Assembly (NCBI GenBank): GCA_028386065.3
Contig: JAKUCV010005743.1
Span: 19,615 to 83,614, forward strand
DNA length: 64,000 bases
Reading direction: 5' to 3'
Source: Turnera subulata
Lineage: Eukaryota; Streptophyta; Magnoliopsida; Malpighiales; Passifloraceae
Below the pieces are notes generated by a model. That model saw nothing but the letters and a program-made list of their open reading frames with translations. It ran no database searches and was not told where the DNA came from. Shown here piece after piece: positions 1-10,918 of the stretch. Within the stretch, counting starts at the first letter, position 1; each line of letters begins with the position of its first letter. A program made the translations under genes and the position numbers.

Positions 1-207
1 TAATTGACAAGAGTTGTCTACCTAAATAACTATGAAGTAAGCGATCAGCCAAAGCTGACTTATCTAGTAGTGAAATATGGATCTTGGCCTACTTATATGA
101 TTGTCTTGATTTATATAGTAGGAGCATCATTTAATAGAATTCCTTGTTAAATGATTTTGTATGCATGACTCTTATTTGTGTGAGCTGATCATTGTTGTAG
201 AATTTTC

Positions 208-3200
208 ATGGCACAAAACACTAGCACAATGTCACTGCGATCTGTCCTTGAGAAGGAAAAGTTGAATGGGAATAACTTCCTAAAATAGTATCGCAACTTG
301 AGGATAGTCCTCAAACTAGAAAAGAAGTTGTATGTCCTCGAAGGGTTTGTTCCGAATGAACCGGCGCCTAGTGCTCCAAGGGCAGAAAGGGATGCTTACA
401 AGAAGCACCTTGATGATGCATTAGAAGCAGCATGCCTTATGCTTGTTAACATGGACTCTGAGCTTCAGAAACAACATGAGAACTTGGGTGTATTCGATAT
501 GATCGAACATCTGAAAATGCTTTTTGAAGAGCAAGCTAGGCATGAGAGGTATGAGACCTCTAAGGCATTGTTTCAATGCAAGATGGCTGAGTCATCACCG
601 GTGAGACCTCATGTGCTCAAAATGATTGGATACATTGAGAGCCTTGAGGGTCTAGGTTTTCCTTTGCAAAAGGAGTTGGCTGTTGATCTAGTCCTGCAAT
701 CGTTGCCAGATAGTTACAGCCAATTTGTCATGAATTTCAATATGAATCATCTTGACAAATCTTTGTCTGAGTTGCTTAACATGTTAGGAACAGTTGAGCA
801 ACAAATGAAGGCAAACAAATCCAACAACATTTTGATGGTTGGAAAAGGCAAAGGAAAGGGTGAAGCCAAGATTTACAAGAAGAAGAAATGTGCCAAAAAG
901 TTTGGTGCATGTGCTTCTTCTTGTTCCCATGTGCTGAAACCCAAAGGTGGTATTGCAAAGGAAGGACAATGTTTCCATTGCAACAAACCTGGCCATTGGA
1001 AACATAACTGCCCTGTTTACCATGAAGAGGTGAAGAAGCACAAGGGAAGTAAGACTTCCACTTCAGGTATCTTCGTTATAGAAGCTAATATCTCTATCTC
1101 TGCATCATGGGTATTAGATACCGGATGTGGTTCTCACATTTGTGTAAATGTGCAGGAACTGAGAAAGAGTAGGAGATTGAAAAAGGGTGAGATAGACCTG
1201 CGGGAGGGAAATGGAGCAAAAGTTGTTGCATTAGTCGTAGGAACTTACTATCTTACTTTACCGAGTGGTTTGGTTTTAGAACTGGACAATTGTTATTATG
1301 TACCGACCATAAGCAGGAATTTGATTTCTGTGTCTTGTCTTGACAAGAAAGGTTTTTTCATTTGTAATAAAGGACAATTGTTGTTCTATTTATTTCAATG
1401 ATGTTTATTATGGTGGTGCGTATTTAAGCAATGGTTTGTATGTTCTTAACCTAGAAACCGTAATCTATAACGTTAATACGAAGAAGGTTAGAATGAACGA
1501 TTCTAATGAAACCTATCTTTGGCATTGTCGATTGGGCCATATAAACGAGACTCGTATATCCAAACTCCATAAAGATGGACTTTTAGACTCATTTGATTTT
1601 GAATCATTTGAGATATGTGAGTCATGTTTGTTAGGCAAGATGACGAAGGCTCCTTTTACCGGTAAAGGTGAAAGAGCTTCGGACTTGTTAGGTCTTATAC
1701 ATAGTGATGTATGTGGACCGATGTCGACACAAGCTAGAGGTGGATTTCAATACTTCATTACATTTACTGACGATTTCAGTAGGTATGGCTATGTGTATCT
1801 AATGAGACACAAGTCAGAATCCTTTGAAAAGTTCAAAGAATTCAAGAATGAAGTACAGAATCAACTCGGCAAGAGTATTAAAATGCTTCGATCAGATTGA
1901 GGAGGTGAATACTTAGGCCGAGAATTTCTTGATCATCTAAAGGAGTGTGGTATAGTATCACAGCTCACTCCACCGGGTACACCTCAATGGAATGGTGTAT
2001 CCGAAAGGAGGAATAGAACCTTGTTAGACTTGGTTCGTTCGATGATGAGTCAAGCTGACCTTCCTTCATCATTTTGGGAACATGCATTATTGAGTGTTGC
2101 ATTTACTCTTAACCGTGTTCCATCCAAATCCGTCGAAAAGACACCATATGAGATATGGACTGGGAGGCGTCCCAATTTGTCTTTTATGAGAATTTGGGAT
2201 TGCGAGGCTTACGTGAGACGTGAAGCATCAGATAAACTTGGCCCTAAATCCGACAAGTGTCTCTTTGGATATCCTAAGGAAACTAAAGGGTATTATTTCT
2301 ACAATCCCACCTAGCACAAAGTGTTTGTTGCTCGGACTGCTATTTTTCTAGAAAGAGAATTTATTTTTAGAAGAATCAGTGGGAGGAAAATAGAACTCGA
2401 AGAAGTTCGAGATATTCAGGCTGAGATGGAACAAGGACAGGAACCACAAGATGTTGTGGATGAGAATCCTGTGCCTGTAACACATAGACCGCGTAGGTCG
2501 GATAGGATTCGGCATGAGCCTGAGAGATATGGATTTCTTATGACTCATACTGGAGACGTGATGCTCATAGAAGAGGATGAGCCCACTTCCTATCAGCAAG
2601 CTATTACGGGTCCGGACTCTAAGAAGTGGCTGGAAGCCATGAATTCGGAAATGGAATCCATGTATCAAAACAAGGTATGGATCTTGGTTGATCCACCTGA
2701 AGGGGTAAAACCCATAGGGTGCAAGTGGGTCTTTAAGAAAAAGACCGACATGGATGGTAATGTGATTACCTATAAAGGGCGATTGGTGGCAAAAGGTTTC
2801 AAGCAAGTTCATGGTATTGACTATGATGAAACTTTCTCACCAGTTGCCATGGTTAAATCCATTCGGATTCTAATGGCTATAGCGGCATACTATGATTATG
2901 AGATATGGCAAATGGATGTCAAAACTGCTTTCCTTAACGGAAATCTTTTAGAGGATGTGTACATGACACAACCTGAAGGTTTTGTCGATCCAGAGAATGC
3001 CAATATGGTATGCAAGTTGCAGAGATCCATTTATGGATTGAAGCAAGCTGTAGGAGTTGGAATCTTCGTTTTAATGAAGTGATCAAAGAGTTTGGTTTCA
3101 TTAAGAACGAAGATGAACCATGTGCTTACAAGAAGGTTAGTGGGAGCATTATTGTTTTCTTGTTGTTGTATGTTGACAACATCCTACTCATTGGGAATGA

Positions 3201-4158
3201 CATTCCGACACTACAGTCTGTAAAGGCTTGGTTGGGAAAGAATTTCTCAATGAAGGACTTAGGAGAAGCAGCCTATGTGTTAGGCATAAAGATCTATAGA
3301 GATAGATCCAAAAGGCTTCTCGGGCTAAGTCAGAGTACATATATTGACAAGGTACTAAAGAGGTTTAGCATGCAAGATTCCAAGAAAGGATTCTTGCCCT
3401 TGTCACATGGCGTAGCTCTCTCAAAGAATCAATATCCTAGTACGACTAAGGAGAGAGAGCGGATGAGTAAGATTCTTTATGCTTCTGCAATAGGATCTAT
3501 CATGTATGCCATGCTATGTACTCGACCGGATGTCGCTTATGCTTTAAGTGTCACAAGCAGATATCAAGCTGATCCCGGTGAGAGTCACTGGACAGCGGTT
3601 AAGAACATCCTTAAGTACTTGAGAAGGACTAAGGACGCACTCCTGGTTTACGGAAGCGTAGATGAGCTTGTTGTAAAGGGCTATATAGATGCTAGCTTCC
3701 ATACCGATAGGGATGATTTTAGATCGCAGTCAGGTTATGTGTTTTGTCTTGGAGGTGGTGTTGTATGCTGGAAGAGTTCGAAGCAAGTGACAGTTGCCGA
3801 TTCTAAAACCGAGGCTGAGTACATTGCTGCCTCAGATGCGGCGAAAGAGGCTCTTTGGATCAAGAAGTTCGTAACTGAACTTGGGGTAGTTCCGAGCATT
3901 GAGAGTCCGATTGAGCTCTATTGTGATAACAATGGGACAATCGCACAGGCTCAGGAGCCTAGATACCACCAGAGATCCAAACATATTCTCCGACGCTATG
4001 ATCTTATTAGAGAGATCTTAGATAGAGGCGATGTCAGACTGTGCAGAGTTCCATCTGAGAACAATGTAGCAGATCCTTTGACTAAGCCGCTCACACAGCA
4101 GAAGCATGATGGTCATGCTGCGTCCATTGGTATTAGATACATGTATGATTGGCTTTAG
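208..4158 (+). pseudogene. Cop1 gag-pol polyprotein, broken
   Basis: The start is the ATG at 208, in the same position as in Cop2. Gag carries a CCHC zinc knuckle (CFHCNKPGHWKHNC). Protease follows (LDTGCGSH), then the integrase zinc region and core, RT and RNase H (DSKTEAEYIAASDAAKEA). A TAG at 286-288 replaces the Trp codon kept in Cop2. Further damage: a frameshift near 1375, TGA at 1898-1900 where Cop2 has CGA, a one-codon loss near 2266, TAG at 2312-2314, and a one-base loss near 3050. The RT catalytic motif reads YVDN (about 3171-3182) instead of YVDD, a G-to-A change, so RT would be dead even if the frame were intact. Confidence 0.92.
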
Positions 4159-4172
4159 TGCAAATGGGAGAA

Positions 4173-5693
4173 TGTTAGTGTAATATGCCCAAAAGCCAAT
4201 AAAAGGATGTTTATTTGTAATCATGTATACACATTAAGGTTATTCCAATAAATATCGTTTATGAGATAAACGCTTGCACATATTATATTGGGATCTTATA
4301 AATATATAAGAACTTACAGGGATCAGCTAATAATAATACCTACCCAACATTATTATTTAATTCTGATCGCATACAACTCTTAATATACACTATACTTAAG
4401 ATGATACGGGTACAAGTTAGAGAACTTGTGGACTGGACCGACCCACATAAGAACGCTACATGGAACGTTATATGATTGTCATTGGCGGTTCTTATATGTA
4501 CTGTCCTTAGACCTGAGATGATCAAGGTTCCCAACATATGAGTCGTATACTTTGATATTACTCTTGGCTATTTCGAAAATGAGTAGACTTAGTGTAATCA
4601 TTGGGAATATGATAAATGTGTAGTAGGTTTTGTATGATCCAGAGGGGATTCGTCCAACCCATATAACGGGTATATTATTGGTTGGTTTCTTGATAGAGTT
4701 GAACTGTAAATGCACGGCCGTGCTCGGATTATGATATGGTGATATCATTAGTATCCGTTTTACACAGTTAGCTCGAGGATCAAGAAACCGAGATTAAACA
4801 TATGCGAGAATGACATATTCCATGTCTCGTGTTTAATCTTGATAATGGGACGAAGGGACGATGACATGCTTACGAGGCATATTGAATCAGTACTGATCTT
4901 GTCGTTCGGGTAGCAATGATGTGTTGCTAGACGCCGCTCTTTGCTTATAATTGTAAATGAGTTTACAATTATTGCCGGACGTTACAAGTGCCTACAGGGT
5001 CACACACTTAGAATCTTTGATTTGAGCAGGTGGTTGAACCGTGGTTGGACCATGGTTCGACCAGGTGTGGTTGGACTATGGTTGGATCGTGGTTGGACCA
5101 GGGTTGTTTTGGGCTAGCTTGATACAATAATTGTCAGAATTATTGAGCCAAACCTGATTGCTTGTGATGTGTAATCTCATAAGTGCTTAGTGGTAGACAA
5201 GATAATGGGTATCTTAATCTTGATGGGCCATTATGTTGGCCATTACCCTAAGCACTAATAGAGTGGCATAATTAGATTATGCTTTGAATTTTTGGCTGAT
5301 TGCATTCTGGTTTTTGAGGCCCTGAGAGTATGTTTCAGACCAGTAAGAACACACACAAACACTCACCCATTCTTTGAGAAAGAAAAGTAACACCACATAG
5401 CTCCCGGAAATCCGTAGCTAGGACCAAGGTTCGGGAGTGCCTGGGTTGGAGATCGTGAGACGTTTTCCGGCTGTGATCGACGGTTCGTGTGGATACCGTA
5501 GAGGAGCAGGATATCCTTCCTGCTCTAGCTGATTCAGTTCATCAGTTGGGTGAAAGACCTCAACCGTTTCAGGTATGTTCGATTTTGTTATTCGGTTTAG
5601 CTACCCTTCACTTGGATCCTCCATGTGTATCCGGTTTTTCCGCTGCGTATGTTATTGCATTTGATTGTCAATTTGCTTGCCCGGATACTTACA
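4173..5693 (+). repeat. Cop1 3' LTR (1521 bp)
   Basis: It begins TGTTAGTG right after the purine tract and ends TACTTACA. Both termini match the Cop2 LTRs at 55379-56857 and 62278-63780. The LTR contains an 11-bp repeat array whose copy number differs between copies of the family. Confidence 0.9.
5031..5100 (+). repeat. 11-bp GGTT..ACC array in copia LTR
   Basis: Six units of the form TGGTTGGACCA start at 5031, 5042, 5053, 5068, 5079 and 5090, so most are spaced exactly 11 bp. Each holds the small dyad GGTTnnACC. The matching site in the Cop2 LTRs has about two units (55980-56006) and three units (62893-62932). Confidence 0.8.
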
Positions 5694-5710
5694 AACCCTT
5701 CCCCGTGAGT

Positions 5711-7226
5711 CAACCCAGTTGAAAGCCGATGACCTAATCATCGCAACCTTGAGAGAACGAGTCGACTCAGCCTAAAGCTGGGACCCAGTTCCCGCAAACC
5801 ATGAGATAAGAGAAAACCTTGAGAGTACCCAGTCGAGTAGGAACCCAGTCATCCGGACATGAAAAAGACAAAGACCCAGTCATTGCACCTTGAGAGTTGA
5901 GGGAGTTCAGTCAAAAGCTGAAGACCCAGTCTTCGCAAACCTGAGAGAACCCAGTTAAGAGTCCAACACAGTGAGGGATCCAGTCAAAAGCCAAAGAGCC
6001 AGTCTTTGCAAATCTAAGCGATGAGGGCACCCAGTCAAGTAGGAACCCAGTCAAGAAAGCCAAAGACCTAGTCTTTGCAAACCAAGAGAGTTGAGGAAGT
6101 CCAGCCAAAAGCCAAAGACCCGGTCTTTGCAACCCAAAAGAGAACTAGTAAACTAGTGAGATGAGCAAGCGCAAACCAGTGAGAGAATGAGAGAGTAGGA
6201 GATACCCAAAAGTTAGACAACCGAGCCATGAGAGAAAACCCAAGGACCTGATCCTTGCAACCCTGAGAAGAGCCCAGAACGAACTGATCATGAGACAAGA
6301 GAGAACCTTGAGAGAATTCAGACCTTGAGAAAATTAGGAGAGAACCTAAAGCCGGGAACTATGAGAGAAGTAAAACCAGACATGAGAGAACCCAGATAAG
6401 AGGGGAGTGAGAGAAACCAGACATGAGGAACCCAATTGAGAGAAAACCATGAGAGAAGAGAAAAACCAGATATGAGAGAGCCCAGACATGAAGAATCCAG
6501 ACCTTGAAAGGATTACGAGAGGACCTAAAGCCAGGACCCAGCACCCGCAAACCGTGAGACGAGGGAAACCAGTGAGATGAGAGAAAATTAGAGATGAGTA
6601 AGCAAAAAGCCAGGACCTAGCTCCCGCAAACCGAGAGACGAGAGAAACATGAGATAAAACCAAGACTGAGATATCTAAAGCCGGGACGTGGTTCCCGCAA
6701 ACCTTAAAGATCCAAACCAAAGCCGGGACGTGGCTCCCGCAAACCTTGAGACATACGAGCTAGAAGCCGAATACCCGGTATTCGTAAACAATGGGATGAG
6801 ATGATTCCCGATAACCGAGCCACGAAGTGGTACTTTTCCGATGAAAGATGTAGGGGCATGTGATGCCCAAGGTATAGGCAACACAGTCGCGGAGCGACAT
6901 CTTAGTTGATGATAGGGGCATGAGATGCCCAGGGATTAGATAACCAGGCCGTGAAACGGCATTTCTATCGAAAGTCAATGGCGAAGCCATCGGGATGAGA
7001 TGATTCCCGCAAACTATAGAATTAGGATGAGATGATTCCCGAGTCAAAACCTAGTGGACAAGGATGAGATGATTCTATTTCAACAACCCAATAGATGAGA
7101 TGATTCTATCACCTCGGGATGAGATGATTCCCGAAAACCTAGGATGAGAAGATTCCCAGAAACCGAGGGCCAGTCCCTCAAAACTTCAGGATGAGATGAT
7201 TCTTGAATAGGAGCATGGGATGCTCC
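5711..7226. repeat. Array of short hairpins with co-varying arms
   Basis: No gene here. At least 20 short inverted repeats follow each other. Examples: CAAAGAC-CTA-GTCTTTG (6061-6077), CGAATAC-CCG-GTATTCG (6768-6784), GGGCAT-GTG-ATGCCC (6854-6868), GTCGC-GGA-GCGAC (6886-6898), ATGGC-GAA-GCCAT (6978-6990), GGAGCAT-GGG-ATGCTCC (7210-7226). Another class shares the loop TGAGATGAT with different arms: CGGGA/TCCCG (6991-7009), ATAGA/TCTAT (7091-7109), TTCAGGA/TCTTGAA (7185-7207). Linkers are purine-rich (GAGAGAACC, GCAAACC). It lies upstream of a Tat/Ogre-like LTR; plant Tat elements are known to carry variable tandem repeats before the 3' LTR, so it is probably such a 3' untranslated region. Confidence 0.85.
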
Positions 7227-7327
7227 AACCCTTGGCACACACCACACATCTATCACTCAAATTTGGTTGTTCCTTTTCTTACGTTGTTTCGTCCTTAGTC
7301 TCTAAGGACTCATCAACGAGAGGCATC

Positions 7328-9190
7328 TGTGAACACCCAAATTTGACCCATGAATGTTCCTCTAATTTAGATTTTGGGTAGGCTCAAACCATAAGATTAA
7401 TGAGAAGATTTAGTCTTTGGCTAAGGCACACTTGGAATTTATTTTGGTGAAATGCATATTTTTTGAATTGGGAATTTACACATTTGAACCTTAGGATTAA
7501 TGAGATGATTTAATCGTAGGATAAAAATGCATTAAGCCTAGTTCAATAAAATATTGTCCTATTTTATTTACTTGGGCTTTCTTGTTTATTTTAACCGAAT
7601 CAAAATGAGATGATTTATTTTTGGGTTAAGTTTGAATGTGAGGGCCTAAGTTAACGAAATGTGGACTTTCCAGAGTTGAGTAGCCCAAAAATACATTACT
7701 TGCAGACTAATCTTAGCTCTGATTTTCGTAGAAAATCAGAGTTAAATCATCCCTTAATGGTAAATGTGTTTTTGGTATGATTTGGGAATAAAATGGGGAC
7801 TTAATGTGTAATCAATCAATTAGATGATTGGGGGGAGTACTAATCAAGAAAAGAGCTGATTCTGGGTAGATTAGGGGTTAATTACGCGGTGGAATCAATT
7901 CAGGGAGGAATAAAGGGAAACCGAGAGCAAAAAAAAGGAAAGAACGGGGAAAACGCGGGGTGTCGGGCGGCCATGGCGGGATGACCGCCGGCCTTGGCTT
8001 TCTTGTCAGCCATGACCGCCATCCATGGCGGTCATCCATCCCATGACCGCCGGCCATGGCGGTCCTGGCACCCAGATTGCCAGATTTTCGCCCCCGATTT
8101 GATTCTACACGGTTTTGGCCTAGATTTTTGGCTGAGACCTTGGTCATTAAGTAGGTCCACGCCCCTAGACCCCCCAAAACACTAAAAATAGGACCCCCCA
8201 CTCACATTTCAATGGAGGAATCACTTATTACACACACCCCCCATAAGCTTTGCTTGCTTGGAGAAACTCTACTTCTCCAAGCCTAGAAACATTCCTATCG
8301 GTAGAAACTCTGGAGAAATTTCGTGGGAAAGCATCAAGGAAGAAGTCAACAAGAGGAAGCCAAGAGGAGATCGAGAGGAGGAAGCAATCAAAAGCGATCT
8401 AGGAGCCAAGAAGGTAGGCAATCCGAGTGGAAGAACCTGAGGCGAGCAGTCTCAGAAAATGATTCATATCTCGAGTTCTAGAAGTTGGATTGCCTTGATC
8501 TTGGACTCTCTGGAAAGCTAAAAGGGAGACTTATAACTTTGCTGTTGAGACCAGAGGCTGAATTGGCCATTTTCATTGACCAAAATCTAGAAGAAGACGA
8601 CTCATAGATTCTGTCCAACAACCGAGCTAAGTGCTCTAACCCTTTTCGATTGCGCACTTTTATTGATTGCCACTTGTTGATTACTTGATGATGCTTTTGT
8701 TGATTATGTGATTGCTGTGATGCCATGTTAAGAACTACGTGGGCTTTCAACCCGGTCGCCGGGGTAAGTAGGTGGTCTCTAGTGGTGGAGACTCAAGCCC
8801 AAATATTTTATTTTCTCTTTTTGTTCCAAACATTCTTCTCTTTCTCCTCCAATTCAATTTTGTTGTTTTTATGTGCTTTGTTTTCCACATCTGCACACTT
8901 GCACAAGGCACACTTGCATTTTGCAATTGCACAAAGTTTCGACCCAACACGGATGGGTGCCTAACACCTTCCCATCCGTGACGAACCAAAGACATGGTTC
9001 GACATAGATTATAAATTACTAGAACGAAAAGAAATATCTATTTTTAGAAATAAAATTTTTTGAAATAAAATAATAAAAGAAAAAAAATAATAAGATTATC
9101 CAATTCAAGTCGGGTTTCGGTGAGGCTTTGGTATCCACCGGGTTTCAAGTTGATTAGGTGAAGAACCCGGGTGAAAAAAACTGACACGTC
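7328..9190 (+). mobile_element. Tat/Ogre-like Ty3/gypsy LTR, fragment
   Basis: It starts TGTGAACACCCAAATTTGAC and contains, near 8952-8972, the block GGGTGCCTAACACCTTCCC, which I associate with the end of Tat/Ogre LTRs. A CT-rich tract and a typical CCCGGTCGCCGGGG stretch precede it. No PBS, coding region or target duplication is visible, so the right end near 9190 is approximate. The short open frames inside (7878-8201, 8258-8440, 8725-8964) have no protein character. Confidence 0.45.
7982..8067. repeat. GACCGCC / GGCGGTC inverted repeats
   Basis: GACCGCC occurs three times and its complement GGCGGTC twice in 90 bp. ATGACCGCCAT and ATGGCGGTCAT at 8012-8035 form a perfect 11-bp stem with a 2-nt loop. 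It lies inside the Tat-like LTR. Confidence 0.75.
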
Positions 9191-9425
9191 ATTAATTTCA
9201 GGGATAAAATGGTCAAAATAACCAAATCAGGCTAATCGAGCTTAATTAAGGGTTGAAATGTGACCAAATTGAAACACGGTTATGAACTGTGATAATCAAG
9301 AGCAACAGAGGTACCAAAAAAGGCTAATAGTCCGTCCTTATGTCAATCTAGCCTAACGGACGTCAACTAATGCCAGATGGCTTTTGTAATGTGAAATTTT
9401 TGTGGACCCCACTAGTCGATAGAAC

Positions 9426-9790
9426 AATAAAAGGTTAATTAAGCTAAATTTTTTGTGAAAAAAAGAGAAAAATATTTTATGCCCTAGAAATCATCAATAA
9501 TTTTTGTGGGTCACACTACTTGATAAAATAATTTTTGCTTTTATAAAATTTTGAAACTGAAAAAGTAATAAAAGGTTAACTAAGGTTAATTTTTTTTTGT
9601 AAAAGAAAGAGAAAAGCGTTTTATGCCCTGCAAATCACCAATAAATATTGTGGACATCACTAATCAATAAAATAATTTTTTTCCCAAATAGAATTTTGAA
9701 ACTAGAAAAGAAGTAATAAAAAATTAACTGAGGTTAGTTTTCCTGTGAGAAAAAAAGAAAAAAATATTTTATAACCTGTAAAAACCTAAA
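9426..9790 (+). repeat. Three AT-rich tandem units of ~145 bp
   Basis: Units start at AATAAAAGGTTAA-like sequence at 9426, 9567 and 9715 (spacing 141 and 148 bp). Each contains the block ATTTTATGCCCTG with variation and ends near a CACTA..TCAATAAAATAA stretch. No coding potential. Confidence 0.65.
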
Positions 9791-10860
9791 AATGAAAAAA
9801 ATAAAATATTAATTGTTTAACTTTTTTAAAAAATTAAAAATTATTAAAATTTTTAAAAATTATTCTTTTACTTTTTATATTTTTTTGAAGTAATTTTTTT
9901 TTATTTTTAGAAGAATCATTTCTTATTTTATTCATTATTGGGGGCCACAAAAATTTGACGTGACAAAAGCCACCTAGTATTAGTTGAAGTTCATTAGGGT
10001 AGATAGTTTTTTTTTTTTTGAAGATTGTTAAAAGGACATAATTGAACCATTTTAAATAGAACCGAACTACCGTTCAAAAAAAAAAAGAACCGAACTAGGC
10101 ATGCGGAAGGGCCATAATTTTTTATTTATTCAAAATATTAATGAAATTGTGGGTATTTGATGCATGGGGGGAGGGCCAAAATCCTTTATTTATTCATAAC
10201 ATTAATGAAATTGTGGGGGGGGGGGGGGGTGGGGGTGGTAGTGGTGATAAATGTTGCCTTGTTGCTTTACCCATTGAGCTATTATTACAATGGATTTTAA
10301 CTTAAGGACTGGATTTTCTGAGAGAAGAACATGAAGGAATTGTGTAATTTGTTTGGTGCAAAAGAGAATATGCATTGATATAGACAAAATACCAAGCTGT
10401 AAATCATGACAGAAAAGAAAGCTTGGCTTTGTGTCTCCTATCTAGTTCCTACGGAGGTAATTAATTTCAATTTCAATACAAATGGAGGAGTGTAAAACAG
10501 TGGAGGTAGGATCAAGAGGAACAGCCATGGGGGCTACATGTCTCGGAATAGCCTCATTATGTACAAAATATATCAAAGGACGAATGCGGAATAGCACTCA
10601 TAAAGGATTATCATAATATGAGACACTTGATCAGCCAAAAGCATTGGGCTGAAAATTCTTCAAATTAACCAACCATATCACTCGCAGTCTGGGGAGAACT
10701 TGATTCAACGTTGAGGACCCCGACATCGATTGAGCTCACTCGCAATAAGATTTGGGTTGGAGGGAGATATTTCCCATTACAATCCCTCAACATTCCCCTC
10801 CCTAGCATAGAGGATTACTAATAATACAAGTTAGTGGAGAGTGAAGGGTGGGGTGAGGTG
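9791..10860. other. AT-rich spacer and 3' flank of the thioredoxin-like gene
   Basis: 9791-10100 is nearly pure A/T with homopolymer runs. From about 10240 base composition becomes ordinary; this part probably holds the 3' untranslated region and downstream flank of the minus-strand gene ending at 10919. No further gene seen. Confidence 0.5.
10109..10229 (+). repeat. ~64-bp tandem duplication ending in a 15-G run
   Basis: GGGCCATAATTTTTTATTTA (10109) and GGGCCAAAATCCTTTATTTA (10174) begin two similar units, each ending ATTAATGAAATTGTGGG. The second runs into 15 consecutive G (10215-10229). Confidence 0.7.
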
Positions 10861-10918
10861 TAATTATAAGGCAGAGAAAAAACAGAAGAGGCGTGAAAGA
10901 AAGGAACAAGGAAGTTGA

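Larger units (their letters stand above)
1..5693 (+). mobile_element. Cop1: Ty1/copia retrotransposon, 5' end outside window
   Basis: The window opens inside the 5' leader. The same sequence lies on the other strand near 61070-60860 in Cop2. The body runs gag, protease, integrase, RT, RNase H, which is the copia order, and is followed by a purine tract (4164-4172) and a 1.5-kb LTR. The 5' LTR and upstream target duplication are not visible; the five bases after the LTR are AACCC. Cop1 and Cop2 are the same family in opposite orientation. It sits directly against the hairpin array that starts at 5711. The clade is not certain; it resembles Tork/Angela-type copia. Confidence 0.93.

Noticed and set aside
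2348..2812. 154-codon minus frame
   Set aside because: Antisense of Cop1 pol, which carries the RT motifs.
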